64,000 nt of DNA. Origin: Segatella copri. GTDB lineage: Bacteria; Bacteroidota; Bacteroidia; Bacteroidales; Bacteroidaceae. The stretch lies in assembly GCF_949820605.1 (NCBI RefSeq), contig NZ_CATKVU010000006.1, positions 1,286,501 through 1,350,500 of the forward strand, read 5' to 3'. The notes below the pieces were generated by a model, which was not told where the DNA came from, did not search any database, and worked only from the letters and a program-made list of their open reading frames with translations. Shown piece by piece: positions 44,121 to 53,117 of this stretch. The stretch's first letter is position 1. The number at the start of each line of letters is the position of its first letter. A program made the translations under genes and the position numbers.

Positions 44121-44555
44121 TTAACCTTCCGCCTCTGTTGTTTCGTCCTCACATCTTCCGACAGAAGGATAAACAAAGAAGAGACAGAGAAAAAGGATGA
44201 TAGCCATATATCCAAAAGCAGGCGCCATCGTCTGATAATACATAAACGTATTAATCAGCATTGGCAAACAGAGCATATTCAGACGGGCTGTGCCCAGAGG
44301 AAGAAGTGCATCTCCCTTACGGGTTACCAACTGACGGTGAATAGCCTTGAAACTGAAGAGTTTGAGCGCCAAAGGAATAACGGCAATGGTAAGAAACTCC
44401 ATCGCTACGGTAATCACATAGACCAACGTGACATCCCCTGCCAGATTAGTAGGTTCCAGAATTTCTGTCTCATAGAGCAAGACCAGCAGGAATCCTACCA
44501 ACAGGACAAAGAGGAAATTGGTCATCAATATTCGTTGTACTTGTTTGATTTTCAT
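44121..44555 (-). CDS. Conserved membrane protein of unknown function
   Basis: This 144-residue protein has four hydrophobic helices (about residues 12-30, 41-66, 92-107 and 113-131) and an acidic C-terminal tail. I do not recognise a named family. It lies 14 bases downstream of recR and 30 upstream of the glycosyltransferase, so it probably shares their transcript. Confidence 0.75.
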   Translation of the reverse strand: MKIKQVQRILMTNFLFVLLVGFLLVLLYETEILEPTNLAGDVTLVYVITVAMEFLTIAVIPLALKLFSFKAIHRQLVTRKGDALLPLGTARLNMLCLPMLINTFMYYQTMAPAFGYMAIILFLCLFFVYPSVGRCEDETTEAEG

Positions 44556-44569
44556 TTTGTTGTCTTTTA

Positions 44570-45181
44570 TTATTGTCCAAATGGAGTTCTGTTCAGAATA
44601 CTCCGTCCGAGGGTAACCTCATCTGTATACTCCAATTCATCACCCACCGAGATACCACGGGCGATAACAGAGAGTTTAACAGGATAATCAGCAAGTTTAC
44701 GGGAAATATAGAAGTTGGTAGTATCACCCTCCATCGTACTACTGAGAGCAAAAATCACCTCCTTCACCCCACCTTCAGCCACACGCTGAACCAGCGATTC
44801 TATCTCTATATCCGAAGGACCGATACCATCCATCGGCGAAATGATGCCGCCCAAGACATGATAGAGTCCGTGAAACTGCTGCGTGTTTTCTATCGCCAGT
44901 ACATCCTGCACATTCTCGACAACACAGATGGTAGAAGCATCGCGCCGGGAATCAGAACAGATCGGACAGACATCAGTATCGCTGATATTATGACAAACTC
45001 TGCAGTATTTCACTTCACGCCGCATCCTGGAAATGGTATCAGCAAAGAGTTCCACATCCTCACTCTTACGCTTGAGCATAAAAAGTACAAGGCGCAAAGC
45101 TGTTTTGCGCCCTATACCTGGCAATTTAGAAAACTCCGCCACTGCCTTTTCCAACAAAGTCGAAGAAAACTGTTGTTGCAT
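44570..45181 (-). CDS. recR: Recombination mediator protein RecR
   Basis: This 203-residue protein acts with RecFO in loading RecA at DNA gaps. It has a helix-hairpin-helix start ([20 protein letters not shown]), a four-Cys zinc finger ([16 protein letters not shown]) and a Toprim domain ([18 protein letters not shown]). All parts and the length are normal. The ATG follows the barrel gene by 9 bases. Confidence 0.97.
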   Translation of the reverse strand: MQQQFSSTLLEKAVAEFSKLPGIGRKTALRLVLFMLKRKSEDVELFADTISRMRREVKYCRVCHNISDTDVCPICSDSRRDASTICVVENVQDVLAIENTQQFHGLYHVLGGIISPMDGIGPSDIEIESLVQRVAEGGVKEVIFALSSTMEGDTTNFYISRKLADYPVKLSVIARGISVGDELEYTDEVTLGRSILNRTPFGQ

Positions 45182-45190
45182 CTTAGCAGT

Positions 45191-45673
45191 TTAGAGATAA
45201 ATACCAATACCCAGTTTCAAACCTACGGTAGAATAATCTACATGCTTCTTGAAACTCTGATCGTAGTAGATAGCTGGCTCGAGGGTAACCGACTTGCCGA
45301 GGAAGAAAGCATAACCTACCTCTACCCCTGGCATGAAATCATTATAACCTCCGGAATGAGCCAACTTTACGCCGCCACCCAGATACAGACCATTCTGCTC
45401 GATATAATAACGTGCCTGGGCACCGACAGAGAAATAATCCTTCACGCCTTCAAGACCAGAATGATTATATTCTACCTGCCCCAACAGCATCCAATCGTCT
45501 TCTACGAAGTATCCAGCCTTAGCCTGAATACCGAGATTGAGGTCCTGAGAGCCATTATAACTCAAGTTTAAGCCCGTCATCGACGCACCTATATACTGTT
45601 TTCCACTTTCAAACTGAGCATGGGCAGCTGTCGAAACGACAAGTGCCAATGCTGCAATAGCTAATTTTTTCAT
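45191..45673 (-). CDS. Outer-membrane beta-barrel protein
   Basis: This ~160-residue protein has a signal peptide (MKKLAIAALALVVSTAAHA) and eight or so amphipathic strands ending in aromatic residues, with a C-terminal GLKLGIGIYL. It resembles OmpA/OmpW-like small porin barrels. The longer frame adds three residues (MMR). It lies upstream of recR in the same direction. Confidence 0.85.
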   Translation of the reverse strand: MKKLAIAALALVVSTAAHAQFESGKQYIGASMTGLNLSYNGSQDLNLGIQAKAGYFVEDDWMLLGQVEYNHSGLEGVKDYFSVGAQARYYIEQNGLYLGGGVKLAHSGGYNDFMPGVEVGYAFFLGKSVTLEPAIYYDQSFKKHVDYSTVGLKLGIGIYL

Positions 45674-45720
45674 TCGCATCATATAAATTTACGTATATTG
45701 ATTAATACTTATATATAAAT

Positions 45721-47253
45721 CTATTGTTTCTTCTGATAACTGCGATACCAACCCAGGAACCATACCAAGGCTATCACCAGAATGATGACACTGCCCGTAT
45801 AAGCCAGGCTCTCACCCAAAGCCAAAGCTGTTGGCGAAATGAGCAGGAAGGTTGAACATATCACGGTCATAAACAAGGCAGGAACCAGCGTCATCACAAA
45901 AGGCTTCTTCTGCTGTACCAGATAAACCGTCAATGTCCAGAGAGTGAACACAGAAAGCGTCTGGTTAGCCCAGCCGAAATACTGCCAGATGATATTGAAA
46001 CCATCAGGATTCTCCATCTGCCAAACCAGAATGCCCACCGTAAGAGCAAACAACGGAACGCAGATATAAAGACGCTTGCGCATAGAGCGCTGCTCCAAAC
46101 CGATAAACTCGGCGATAATCAGACGGGCACTTCTCAAAGCCGTATCGCCACTGGTAATAGGCGCTGCAACAACACCCAACAGAGCCAGGATTCCACCAGC
46201 CACACCCAACCAGCTGGAACATACTATCTTCACAACGGTAGGCGCATCGAAGTTCTGGATAAGCGACTTGCCGCCATCAAACTGAGCTATAAACTGCTGA
46301 GCCGCCTCAGGACTTACGCATTCACGCCATCCACCATAGTAGAAGAAATACATGGAAACCGTAGCCCATATCAAGGCAACGACACCTTCTGTAATCATGG
46401 CTCCATAGAAAATAGGGCGACCCATCTTCTCATTCTTCATGCATCGGGCCATGAGCGGACTCTGCGTAGCATGGAAACCACTGATGGCGCCACAGGCTAT
46501 CGTGATAAAGAGGCAAGGGAAAATCGGACTCTTCTGTACAAAAGACTCCGTTCCCAACCAAGCCGGATTCTCATTGAGATTGCAACTCTGCAAATTGCTC
46601 CAAAGTTCAGGCAATGAAGGCCACTTCACAAAGAGACCTATCATCAGAGCACCCGCCATAAAGAGAAGCGAGAAGGCAAAGAGCGGATAAACCTTACCGA
46701 TAATCTTATCGATAGGCAGTAATGTAGCAATGACGTAATAAACGAAAATCACCACAATCCAAAACATCTGGCTGCCCCAGAATGCATCCGTATTACAAAT
46801 GCCACTCATAATGATAGCCGGACTGTATACAAACACAGCTCCCACCATCATCAGCAAAAGTACCGAAAAGACCAACATCACTTTCTTGGTGCGTCCACCC
46901 AAATACTTACCTACCAATTCCGGCAAACCAGCTCCACCGTTACGGATACTGAGCATACCGCTCATGTAATCATGCATGGCTCCTGCGAAGATACACCCGA
47001 AGATAATCCACAGATAAGCCACCGGTCCGTACCAGGCACCCATAATGGCACCGAAGATAGGACCCGTTCCTGCAATGTTGAGGAACTGAATCATGAAGAT
47101 TTTCCAACTAGGCAGTACCATAAAGTCGACCCCATCGGCTTTGGTCACTGCAGGCGTAGGGCGGTCATCAGGACCGAACACATGCGCCACAAACTTTCCA
47201 TAAAGAAGGTAACCCAATACAAGGGCGACCAAACTAATAACGAAACTGACCAT
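45721..47253 (-). CDS. cstA: Carbon starvation CstA family protein
   Basis: This ~510-residue membrane protein has 13-16 helices. Family hallmarks are visible: FLNIAGTGPIFGAIMGAWYG near residue 58 and GISGFHATQSPLMARCMKNE near residue 265. CstA-type proteins take up peptides or pyruvate. I use the ATG at 47253 (MVSFVISLVALVLGYLLYG), since the upstream 16 codons look like leader. The gene has its own AT-rich upstream region shared with the divergent GHL10 gene. Confidence 0.9.
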   Translation of the reverse strand: MVSFVISLVALVLGYLLYGKFVAHVFGPDDRPTPAVTKADGVDFMVLPSWKIFMIQFLNIAGTGPIFGAIMGAWYGPVAYLWIIFGCIFAGAMHDYMSGMLSIRNGGAGLPELVGKYLGGRTKKVMLVFSVLLLMMVGAVFVYSPAIIMSGICNTDAFWGSQMFWIVVIFVYYVIATLLPIDKIIGKVYPLFAFSLLFMAGALMIGLFVKWPSLPELWSNLQSCNLNENPAWLGTESFVQKSPIFPCLFITIACGAISGFHATQSPLMARCMKNEKMGRPIFYGAMITEGVVALIWATVSMYFFYYGGWRECVSPEAAQQFIAQFDGGKSLIQNFDAPTVVKIVCSSWLGVAGGILALLGVVAAPITSGDTALRSARLIIAEFIGLEQRSMRKRLYICVPLFALTVGILVWQMENPDGFNIIWQYFGWANQTLSVFTLWTLTVYLVQQKKPFVMTLVPALFMTVICSTFLLISPTALALGESLAYTGSVIILVIALVWFLGWYRSYQKKQ

Positions 47254-47388
47254 TTTGCTTTTATTGCTTAAAATTTTCTCTCTTTTCGGTGCAAAATGCA
47301 CTTTATTTTAATATTTCAACCGCAAAAGTAATATTTTTATTTGAAATAAAAAAAAATATTGGTATCTTTGTTGCCAAATTGTAAGATT

Positions 47389-49089
47389 ATGAAGAGATTT
47401 AAGATATTTTTTATCGTTTTATGCTCTGTTTTGGCCGCAAAAGCCCAGAGTATCGTGTTTAATAACCAGGTGCCGAAACATGAAGTAAGAGCTGTATGGC
47501 TGACAACCATAGGAGGTATCGACTGGCCACACTCTTATGCCCAGTCTTCTTATTCTGCCGAAAAGCAGAAAAAGGAACTGGCGGATATACTGGACCGGTT
47601 ACAGCAGGCTAAAATCAATACCGTACTGATACAGACCCGCGTAAGAGGTACCATGATTTATCCGTCGGCATACGAACCTTGGGATGGATGTCTGTCAGGA
47701 TTTCCGGGCAGAAGTCCGGGCTATGATGCCCTGCAGTTTGCCATCGACGAATGCCATAAGCGCGGTATGGAACTGCATGCCTGGGTGGTAACCATCCCTG
47801 TAGGAAAATGGAACGCACTCGGCTGCAAAACCCTCAGACAGAAGATGCCGAAACTCATCAAGAAGATTGGAGCAGACGGATACATGGATCCGGAAAACAG
47901 CCGGACAGGTGATTATCTGGCAAACATCTGCAGGGAAATTACACATAAATATAATGTAGACGGTATTCACCTCGACTACATCCGTTACCCTGAAACCTGG
48001 AACATCAAAGTGAGCCGGGAACAGGGACGCCGGTATATCACCAACATCGTAAGAAAGATTCACGATGCAGTGAAGGCTGAAAAACCTTGGGTAAAAATGA
48101 GCTGCTCACCTGTAGGAAAGTATGATGACCTGAGCAGATACCGGAGCTTTGGCTGGAATGCATACACGAAGGTCTGCCAGGATGCACAGGGCTGGCTCAA
48201 GAGCGGTCTGATGGACGAGCTCTTCCCTATGATGTATTTCAAGAACGAACACTTCTATCCGTTTGCCATCGACTGGCAGGAACAGAGCCATGGCAAGATT
48301 GTGGTTCCAGGACTGGGCATCTACTTTCTCGATCCGAAAGAAGGAAAGTGGAACATCAATGACGTGACGGCAGAAATGTATCACATCCGAAACCTCGGAA
48401 TGGGATATGCATTCTTCAGAAACAAGTTCCTCCTGGACAACAAACAGGGTATCCTCGACTTTACCCAACGTTTCAATCCATACCCTTCATTGGTTCCGCC
48501 GATGACTTGGGCAAGCAAGAACCAACCGGAACAGCCACAGCAATTATCGGTAATCACCACCGACAACAAGTTATCAGTTTCCTGGAGCAATCCTTCAAAC
48601 TATACGGATAGCACTAAAATCGCAACCCCTTATATATATAATAATGTATACGCGAGCAAGAAATATCCGGTTGACATCACCGATGCACGCAACCTGGTTG
48701 CCGCACGAATCATAGGAAATTCGTTCAAAATAGAAAATCCTGATGCAAAACGTCTGTTTGTTGCCGTAACTTCAATGGACGGATATGGCATCGAAAGCCA
48801 GCCAACCCAAGAAAAAGAGGAAGAGATTCAACTTTTTGCCCAAAGCACAGGAGCTGCGAAATTACTCGAATGTGACGGAAAGAAGGTATATCTAGCAGAA
48901 ACCACCAAAAATCTCGTTTTTGACGTTCTGATGGTCGAAACCCTGCAAGGATGCGATATTCTGTACCTCCATACAAAAGATAACACACTAGATGTTAGAA
49001 ACTTAAAGGAGGGTATCTACCGCGTGGTAAGCATCAACAAGAAGGGGTATAGACATACATTAGGAACCTTCAAGATGAAGAAAAATTGA
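47389..49089 (+). CDS. GHL10 family glycoside hydrolase-like protein (DUF187)
   Basis: This ~566-residue secreted protein has a signal peptide (MKRFKIFFIVLCSVLAAKA) and a TIM-barrel domain of the GHL10/DUF187 type (about residues 25-330). The motifs EVRAVWLTTIGGIDWP, VDGIHLDYIRYP and GLMDELFPMMYFKNE are visible. A C-terminal beta domain follows. The Asp in the HLDYIRYP motif is a plausible catalytic residue. A TATCTTTG element just upstream (47363-47370) overlaps the longer frame and supports the ATG at 47389. Confidence 0.9.
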   Translation: MKRFKIFFIVLCSVLAAKAQSIVFNNQVPKHEVRAVWLTTIGGIDWPHSYAQSSYSAEKQKKELADILDRLQQAKINTVLIQTRVRGTMIYPSAYEPWDGCLSGFPGRSPGYDALQFAIDECHKRGMELHAWVVTIPVGKWNALGCKTLRQKMPKLIKKIGADGYMDPENSRTGDYLANICREITHKYNVDGIHLDYIRYPETWNIKVSREQGRRYITNIVRKIHDAVKAEKPWVKMSCSPVGKYDDLSRYRSFGWNAYTKVCQDAQGWLKSGLMDELFPMMYFKNEHFYPFAIDWQEQSHGKIVVPGLGIYFLDPKEGKWNINDVTAEMYHIRNLGMGYAFFRNKFLLDNKQGILDFTQRFNPYPSLVPPMTWASKNQPEQPQQLSVITTDNKLSVSWSNPSNYTDSTKIATPYIYNNVYASKKYPVDITDARNLVAARIIGNSFKIENPDAKRLFVAVTSMDGYGIESQPTQEKEEEIQLFAQSTGAAKLLECDGKKVYLAETTKNLVFDVLMVETLQGCDILYLHTKDNTLDVRNLKEGIYRVVSINKKGYRHTLGTFKMKKN

Positions 49090-49117
49090 TTTTTTTCGAA
49101 AAAAGTTGCGAAAAAAT

Positions 49118-49148
49118 TTGGTGGAATCAAAAAATAGTAGTACCTTTG
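49118..49148 (+). promoter_or_regulatory. Promoter of the Lys-Arg-Arg-Lys tRNA cluster
   Basis: TTG (49118-49120), a 20-base spacer and TACCTTTG (49141-49148) followed by CACTCGC form a perfect Bacteroidota promoter, almost the same as at the tRNA-Asp array. Confidence 0.92.
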
Positions 49149-49182
49149 CACTCGCAATTCAGAAATGAGGCTTTTAAATGTT

Positions 49183-49255
49183 GCACCCTTAGCTCAGTTG
49201 GTAGAGCAACTGACTCTTAATCAGTGGGTCTAGGGTTCGAATCCCTAAGGGTGTA
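49183..49255 (+). tRNA. tRNA-Lys(CTT)
   Basis: This 73-base cloverleaf has 5' GCACCCT, anticodon CTT in GACTCTTAATC, a T arm with GGTTCGAATCC and 3' AGGGTGT plus A. The first and last bases of the acceptor stem form a G-U pair. No CCA is encoded. Confidence 0.96.
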
Positions 49256-49270
49256 CAAAAGATAAGAATT

Positions 49271-49344
49271 GGCTCCGTAGCTCAACTGAATAGAGCACTT
49301 GACTACGGATCAAGAGGTTCAAGGTTTGAATCCTTGCGGAGTCA
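49271..49344 (+). tRNA. tRNA-Arg(ACG)
   Basis: This 74-base cloverleaf has 5' GGCTCCG, anticodon ACG in GACTACGGATC and 3' CGGAGTC plus A. The A at the first anticodon base is expected to be converted to inosine. Confidence 0.96.
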
Positions 49345-49380
49345 CTCTCCTATCAAAGCTTCACTGAAACAAATGGTTTT

Positions 49381-49454
49381 GGCTCCGTAGCTCAACTGAA
49401 TAGAGCACTTGACTACGGATCAAGAGGTTCAAGGTTTGAATCCTTGCGGAGTCA
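49381..49454 (+). tRNA. tRNA-Arg(ACG)
   Basis: This is an identical copy of the preceding tRNA-Arg, 36 bases downstream. Confidence 0.96.
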
Positions 49455-49467
49455 CCAACAAATAGTT

Positions 49468-49540
49468 GCACCCTTAGCTCAGTTGGTAGAGCAACTGACT
49501 CTTAATCAGTGGGTCTAGGGTTCGAATCCCTAAGGGTGTA
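49468..49540 (+). tRNA. tRNA-Lys(CTT)
   Basis: This is an identical copy of the first tRNA-Lys and closes the cluster. A terminator begins one base later. Confidence 0.96.
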
Positions 49541-49541
49541 C

Positions 49542-49577
49542 AAAAAGAGCATTTCTTAACAGAAATGCTCTTTTTTG
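49542..49577 (+). terminator. Terminator of the tRNA cluster
   Basis: The arms AAAAAGAGCATTT and AAATGCTCTTTTTT surround an 8-base loop with a T-run. It follows the last tRNA directly. Confidence 0.92.
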
Positions 49578-49750
49578 TTTTATATTTCTCCCTACCATTT
49601 AACACCACCTTTAAATATCACTTTATATCTCTTTAAATATCACAATAAAAAAGTTGCAGCCATCCAAAGTTTACACCCAGACAACCGCAACCAATTTACC
49701 AATCAAAAATATCTAAAATCTTATCCCGCCATCATTACACAACTCTACTA

Positions 49751-49900
49751 TCAACAGAAGAGCCAGTAAAGAACTGCCAGCACGGCTATCATAACAACAG
49801 CTACCATTGCTTTAATCATGCAGGTAGCCACCTTCTTTAAGACAAACAGTCCTACAACAAGGACTACCAATGCCAGCGCATAATATCCAAAATCATTCAT
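49751..49900 (-). CDS. Small conserved membrane protein (49 residues)
   Basis: This short minus-strand frame reads MNDFGYYALALVVLVVGLFV and continues through a KKVATCMIK loop into a second hydrophobic helix ending WLFC. The two-helix hairpin with a basic loop looks like a genuine small membrane protein, and similar short proteins are common in Bacteroidales. It lies 47 bases past the RluA-type gene start-to-stop unit, downstream in the same direction. The function is unknown. Confidence 0.65.
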   Translation of the reverse strand: MNDFGYYALALVVLVVGLFVLKKVATCMIKAMVAVVMIAVLAVLYWLFC

Positions 49901-49947
49901 ATCACATTATTATATATATAAACTACCAATCAGTATTCATCACCCTA

Positions 49948-50895
49948 TTAACGATCATTCTTTAATGCCCTGCGGAATTCAGCCGGTATCGGAGTTTCAA
50001 ATTCCATAGGCTGATGCGTTACGGGATGATAGAAACACAGCACATAGGCATGCAGGCACAAGCGCTGGCATGGATCATCACCATTACCATACTTGATGTC
50101 ACCACACACCGGATGCCCCATATCAGCTGTATGAACACGAATCTGATTCTTACGGCCCGTTTCGAGTTTGAACTCCACCAGAGAATGAGCGGTGGTACGC
50201 TCTAATGTATGGAAATGGGTAACAGCATACTTGCCGCCATTATCCGTATCACTACTGTAAGTAATATAAGCCTTGTTATCTTTCAGCCAATTAGCAACGG
50301 TACCTTCATCATCTTCCATCTCTCCGGAAACCAGAGCCACATATCTGCGGTCGTACACATTATGATGCCAATCATCCTCCAAAGCCAGTTCCGTCTGCTT
50401 ATCCTTGGCATAAATCATCAAGCCCGATGTATCACGGTCAAGTCGGTGTACTACATGCGCCTGGCAGTTCTGGCGAGTCTTATGAAAATAATCATCAAGT
50501 ACCGTTTTCACATTCAGAGTAGAATGACCGGCAGCCATACTCAATATACCGATGTTTTTCTCGACAACAATCAGATATCTGTCTTCATAAACAATCTTAA
50601 GGTATCTGCTTTTAAATACCTCCTGATTCTTCTTTGTCTTGCTCACACTCACCTTCATACCTGGTTTCAGGGCATAATCAAACTGGGTAATGGTTTTGCC
50701 ATTTACCTTGATTCCCCTACCCTGCAGAGTCTGCTTCACCTTAGTCTTGCTAGGTCCCTTCACATTCTCCATCAGCCATTCCAGCAACGGAGCAGGTTTT
50801 TCTACCATGTAATGCTCATATTCATTTGGGTTTCCGTAGCCATAAGCATTATTGGTATGCTTATTAAAATTTCCTTTTCTATTTTGTTGTCTCAT
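49948..50895 (-). CDS. RluA family pseudouridine synthase
   Basis: This 315-residue protein has an S4-like RNA-binding domain (about residues 36-90) and a pseudouridine synthase domain (about 100-300). The catalytic Asp lies in VVHRLDRDTSGL (Asp153), and GRKNQIRVHTADMGHPVCGD is the second conserved block. It modifies uridines in rRNA or tRNA; the target position cannot be told. The N-terminal ~30 residues (Asn/Gly/Tyr-rich) are an extra tail. Confidence 0.92.
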   Translation of the reverse strand: MRQQNRKGNFNKHTNNAYGYGNPNEYEHYMVEKPAPLLEWLMENVKGPSKTKVKQTLQGRGIKVNGKTITQFDYALKPGMKVSVSKTKKNQEVFKSRYLKIVYEDRYLIVVEKNIGILSMAAGHSTLNVKTVLDDYFHKTRQNCQAHVVHRLDRDTSGLMIYAKDKQTELALEDDWHHNVYDRRYVALVSGEMEDDEGTVANWLKDNKAYITYSSDTDNGGKYAVTHFHTLERTTAHSLVEFKLETGRKNQIRVHTADMGHPVCGDIKYGNGDDPCQRLCLHAYVLCFYHPVTHQPMEFETPIPAEFRRALKNDR

Positions 50896-51046
50896 ATTGT
50901 TACCGATATCATTTTCTTAACATGAAAAACACAGAATCAATGCTGCATTTTCTCCGTTTCAGCCTACAAAAGTAAGACTTTTCTGCAAAATAACAAAAAG
51001 CCACCATGTTTTTAACTAAAAATTAGTAACTTTTGCCAATAAATCA

Positions 51047-51076
51047 TTGTGTTTCAAATATTTTTTTGTAATTTTG
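51047..51076 (+). promoter_or_regulatory. Promoter of the small-gene run
   Basis: TTG (51047-51049), a 19-base spacer and TAATTTTG (51069-51076) followed by CAG lie 22 bases before the ATG at 51099. Confidence 0.7.
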
Positions 51077-51098
51077 CAGCTGAATTACAGAAATTGCA

Positions 51099-51326
51099 AT
51101 GACGCAAAGAGAAGATAAAGAAAGAAACAAAACTGCCCGAGAATGTCTCGGAAAGTTTTTCTACGACCTTGCCAAGACATGTTTCTTGGTCATGGTTGCA
51201 GGTAATGCCGTCACGATATATTCTGATGGCGATTTAAAAATCTTCAATATTACCAGTATAATTATTGGTTTATTCCTTACTTGGCTTTTTGCATATATTG
51301 CTAATAAGGTATTAATAAAAAAATAA
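51099..51326 (+). CDS. Small membrane protein (DUF6722-like)
   Basis: This 75-residue protein has a basic N-terminus, the segment LGKFFYDLAKTCFLVMVAGN (about residues 17-36) and a second helix (about 50-70). It looks like the DUF6722-type small membrane proteins, though I am not certain. Another tiny frame starts 4 bases after its stop, so the two form a unit. Confidence 0.65.
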   Translation: MTQREDKERNKTARECLGKFFYDLAKTCFLVMVAGNAVTIYSDGDLKIFNITSIIIGLFLTWLFAYIANKVLIKK

Positions 51327-51330
51327 AATT

Positions 51331-51441
51331 ATGGGAGAAGGTTTAACAATTATATTTTCCATTATATTGGTACCTGCACTGGGGTTTGCTATTTGGCTTC
51401 GTACTCCGCAGGGTGAGCGTTTCTTGAAAAGTCTAGACTAA
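51331..51441 (+). CDS. Tiny membrane peptide (36 residues)
   Basis: This frame reads MGEGLTIIFSIILVPALGFA followed by IWLRTPQGERFLKSLD. It has one membrane helix and a basic tail. It starts 4 bases after the 75-residue gene, and coupling supports it being translated. No function is known. Confidence 0.6.
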   Translation: MGEGLTIIFSIILVPALGFAIWLRTPQGERFLKSLD

Positions 51442-51508
51442 CAACTCGATTTTTCAAAGTTATTCTCTTGGAGTTAATTATAGCTGGCTGAAGTTTGGGA
51501 ACGGAAGC

Positions 51509-51820
51509 ATGAATGAAAACATGGTAGTTCATCTTAGTGACGAAGCGCATCGAAAGTTGGAAGAATCCATAAAAGAGGTACTTAAACACGGTTTACCAAT
51601 GACTCAGCTCATAAACTCCGGAAACGTAGAAGACAATAGCCAGAACAGAACTGCAGGAACAGAACGGGCAAAGGAGCGCGAAGAGCTTTCGTTAAAAAAG
51701 AGAAGAACGCCCTGCTCGTCAAATCATCAACGGTTCAGAACAAAGATAGTGAGATTCATCTTCTTAAGAAGATTTTTGCGGTCTACGGGGAATATAAGTA
51801 TAATATTTAAACATTACGAT
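51509..51820 (+). pseudogene. Probable frameshifted small gene
   Basis: The first 38 codons read like a protein (VHLSDEAHRKLEESIKEVLK). The later part reads well only in another frame (AFVKKEKNALLVKSSTVQNK and on to KIFAVYGEYKYNI then stop at ~51810). One open frame does run on to 51964, but its later half is arginine-rich and overlaps the next gene. I read it as a small gene with a frameshift; a real frame with a programmed shift cannot be excluded. Confidence 0.35.
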
Positions 51821-51821
51821 T

Positions 51822-52025
51822 ATGGAAGGTTTTATTTATATAATAGTGTTCGTGTGCGCAATATTGAACATCATATTGTTCTTCAAGGTATGGAGAATGA
51901 CAAACGACGTTCATGCGCTAAGGGAAAAATACGCACCCGAAAACAAAGAAAAAGAAAAGTTTGATGGTGTACCTACGACTTGGGAGGAAGTTGACGAAAA
52001 CGACCCACGTTACAGAACAACGTAG
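51822..52025 (+). CDS. Small single-pass membrane protein
   Basis: This 67-residue protein has an N-terminal helix (FIYIIVFVCAILNIILFFKV, about residues 4-23) and a charged tail (about 30-67). Single-helix proteins with such acidic tails are common in this phylum, and no function is known. It is followed by the duplicated leader at 52037. Confidence 0.6.
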   Translation: MEGFIYIIVFVCAILNIILFFKVWRMTNDVHALREKYAPENKEKEKFDGVPTTWEEVDENDPRYRTT

Positions 52026-52036
52026 GTACATTCGCG

Positions 52037-52112
52037 AGCAATATGCAAGCGACAATAAACAAGAATTTATGAATAATTGATAATAAAGGACTTATAAAAT
52101 TAAGATGATTAC
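52037..52112 (+). repeat. Duplicated ABC-F leader (copy 1)
   Basis: These 76 bases match 53834-53909 at 71 positions, including the first eight bases of the ABC-F coding sequence (ATGATTAC). The 15-base core AGCAATATGCAAGC also occurs in a changed form at about 53024. Confidence 0.9.
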
Positions 52113-52131
52113 GACAATAAATGTTGATATT

Positions 52132-52647
52132 ATGAAGAGAATATTAATCATATTAACAGCAGCATTATTCTCCAGTGCTTCTTATTCGCAAGTAGTAATG
52201 GGAAGAGACATATATACAACCAGCAAGAAATACGCAGCTTTCCTTGCGACAAGGGGATACAAACCTTACGAAACGGTTTCTGGAGTAAAAAAGTTCAAGG
52301 TAAAATTTGCGGGTTTTACTAACGTAAGAGAAGAAGTGCATTACGACACTAGCAACGACTCTATCACGCAAGTAAAGTTCATTTTCGAAAATAGGACTCA
52401 AAGCGAACTGGAGGACGCATACTTCACACTTCTCAAGCAATACAAACAGAAGTACCCTGAAGGGGAAAACGGGGACATGAAATGGGAAGGAATTGATATG
52501 TATATGTGGCACTACAACCCATCCAAAGGCTCGAAGAGGTCTATATATCTAAGCATAGACAACATCAAGCATGAGATGCAGGTGCAATACTTCTCAAACT
52601 ACGAAGAGAAAGAAAACAAGAAAATAGAAATTAGTAGTGATATATGA
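52132..52647 (+). CDS. Secreted hypothetical protein
   Basis: This ~171-residue protein has a signal peptide (MKRILIILTAALFSSASYSQ) and a mature domain with alternating charged and aromatic residues (KWEGIDMYMWHYNPSKGSKR near residue 122). No family is recognised. An in-frame ATG at 52105 exists but belongs to the duplicated ABC-F leader, so I choose 52132. It overlaps the next gene by four bases. Confidence 0.65.
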   Translation: MKRILIILTAALFSSASYSQVVMGRDIYTTSKKYAAFLATRGYKPYETVSGVKKFKVKFAGFTNVREEVHYDTSNDSITQVKFIFENRTQSELEDAYFTLLKQYKQKYPEGENGDMKWEGIDMYMWHYNPSKGSKRSIYLSIDNIKHEMQVQYFSNYEEKENKKIEISSDI

Positions 52648-53015
52648 AAACAGCTAAAGAAATCCTTGACGGGAAAATCTACAATAGATTCGATCTAGCA
52701 AGAGCTTGCGAAGATGTAGCGCGCTTTTTCGAAGAATCGGAAGCGAGTTCCAAGTTAATAATCAGCGGGAAACAATTTGATGACATAAGACCAGACGCAG
52801 ACTTCTACGGATACTTTATGTACCAAGGTGACGAGGCCGTAAACAAACTTGTAAACTCTAGAATAGCAATAGAAAAGATGGGGTATATCGGCTTAGGCTT
52901 TGCCTTAATAGAAACAGAAAGCTCTTGCGTCAGAAAACTTGTTGATGAGCTTAGAAAGAACAAATTCTACGCAGAAAGATTTTGCGCAGGGATTTACGTT
53001 GTGACAATAATATAA
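52644..53015 (+). CDS. Hypothetical cytosolic protein
   Basis: This 123-residue soluble protein has no signal peptide and no recognised family. FDLARACEDVARFFEESEAS near the N-terminus is helical. It overlaps the secreted-protein gene by ATGA, so the pair is coupled. Pairs of a secreted protein and a cytosolic partner can be effector/immunity pairs, but no motif supports this here. Confidence 0.6.
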   Translation: MKTAKEILDGKIYNRFDLARACEDVARFFEESEASSKLIISGKQFDDIRPDADFYGYFMYQGDEAVNKLVNSRIAIEKMGYIGLGFALIETESSCVRKLVDELRKNKFYAERFCAGIYVVTII

Positions 53016-53117
53016 ATTTTGCAAGCAATACGCAAGCAAACGGAAATTAAGATTAATAAAATATTGAATTCAGACAGTTATAACGTATATATGATTACAG
53101 TAACATATATAAGGATT

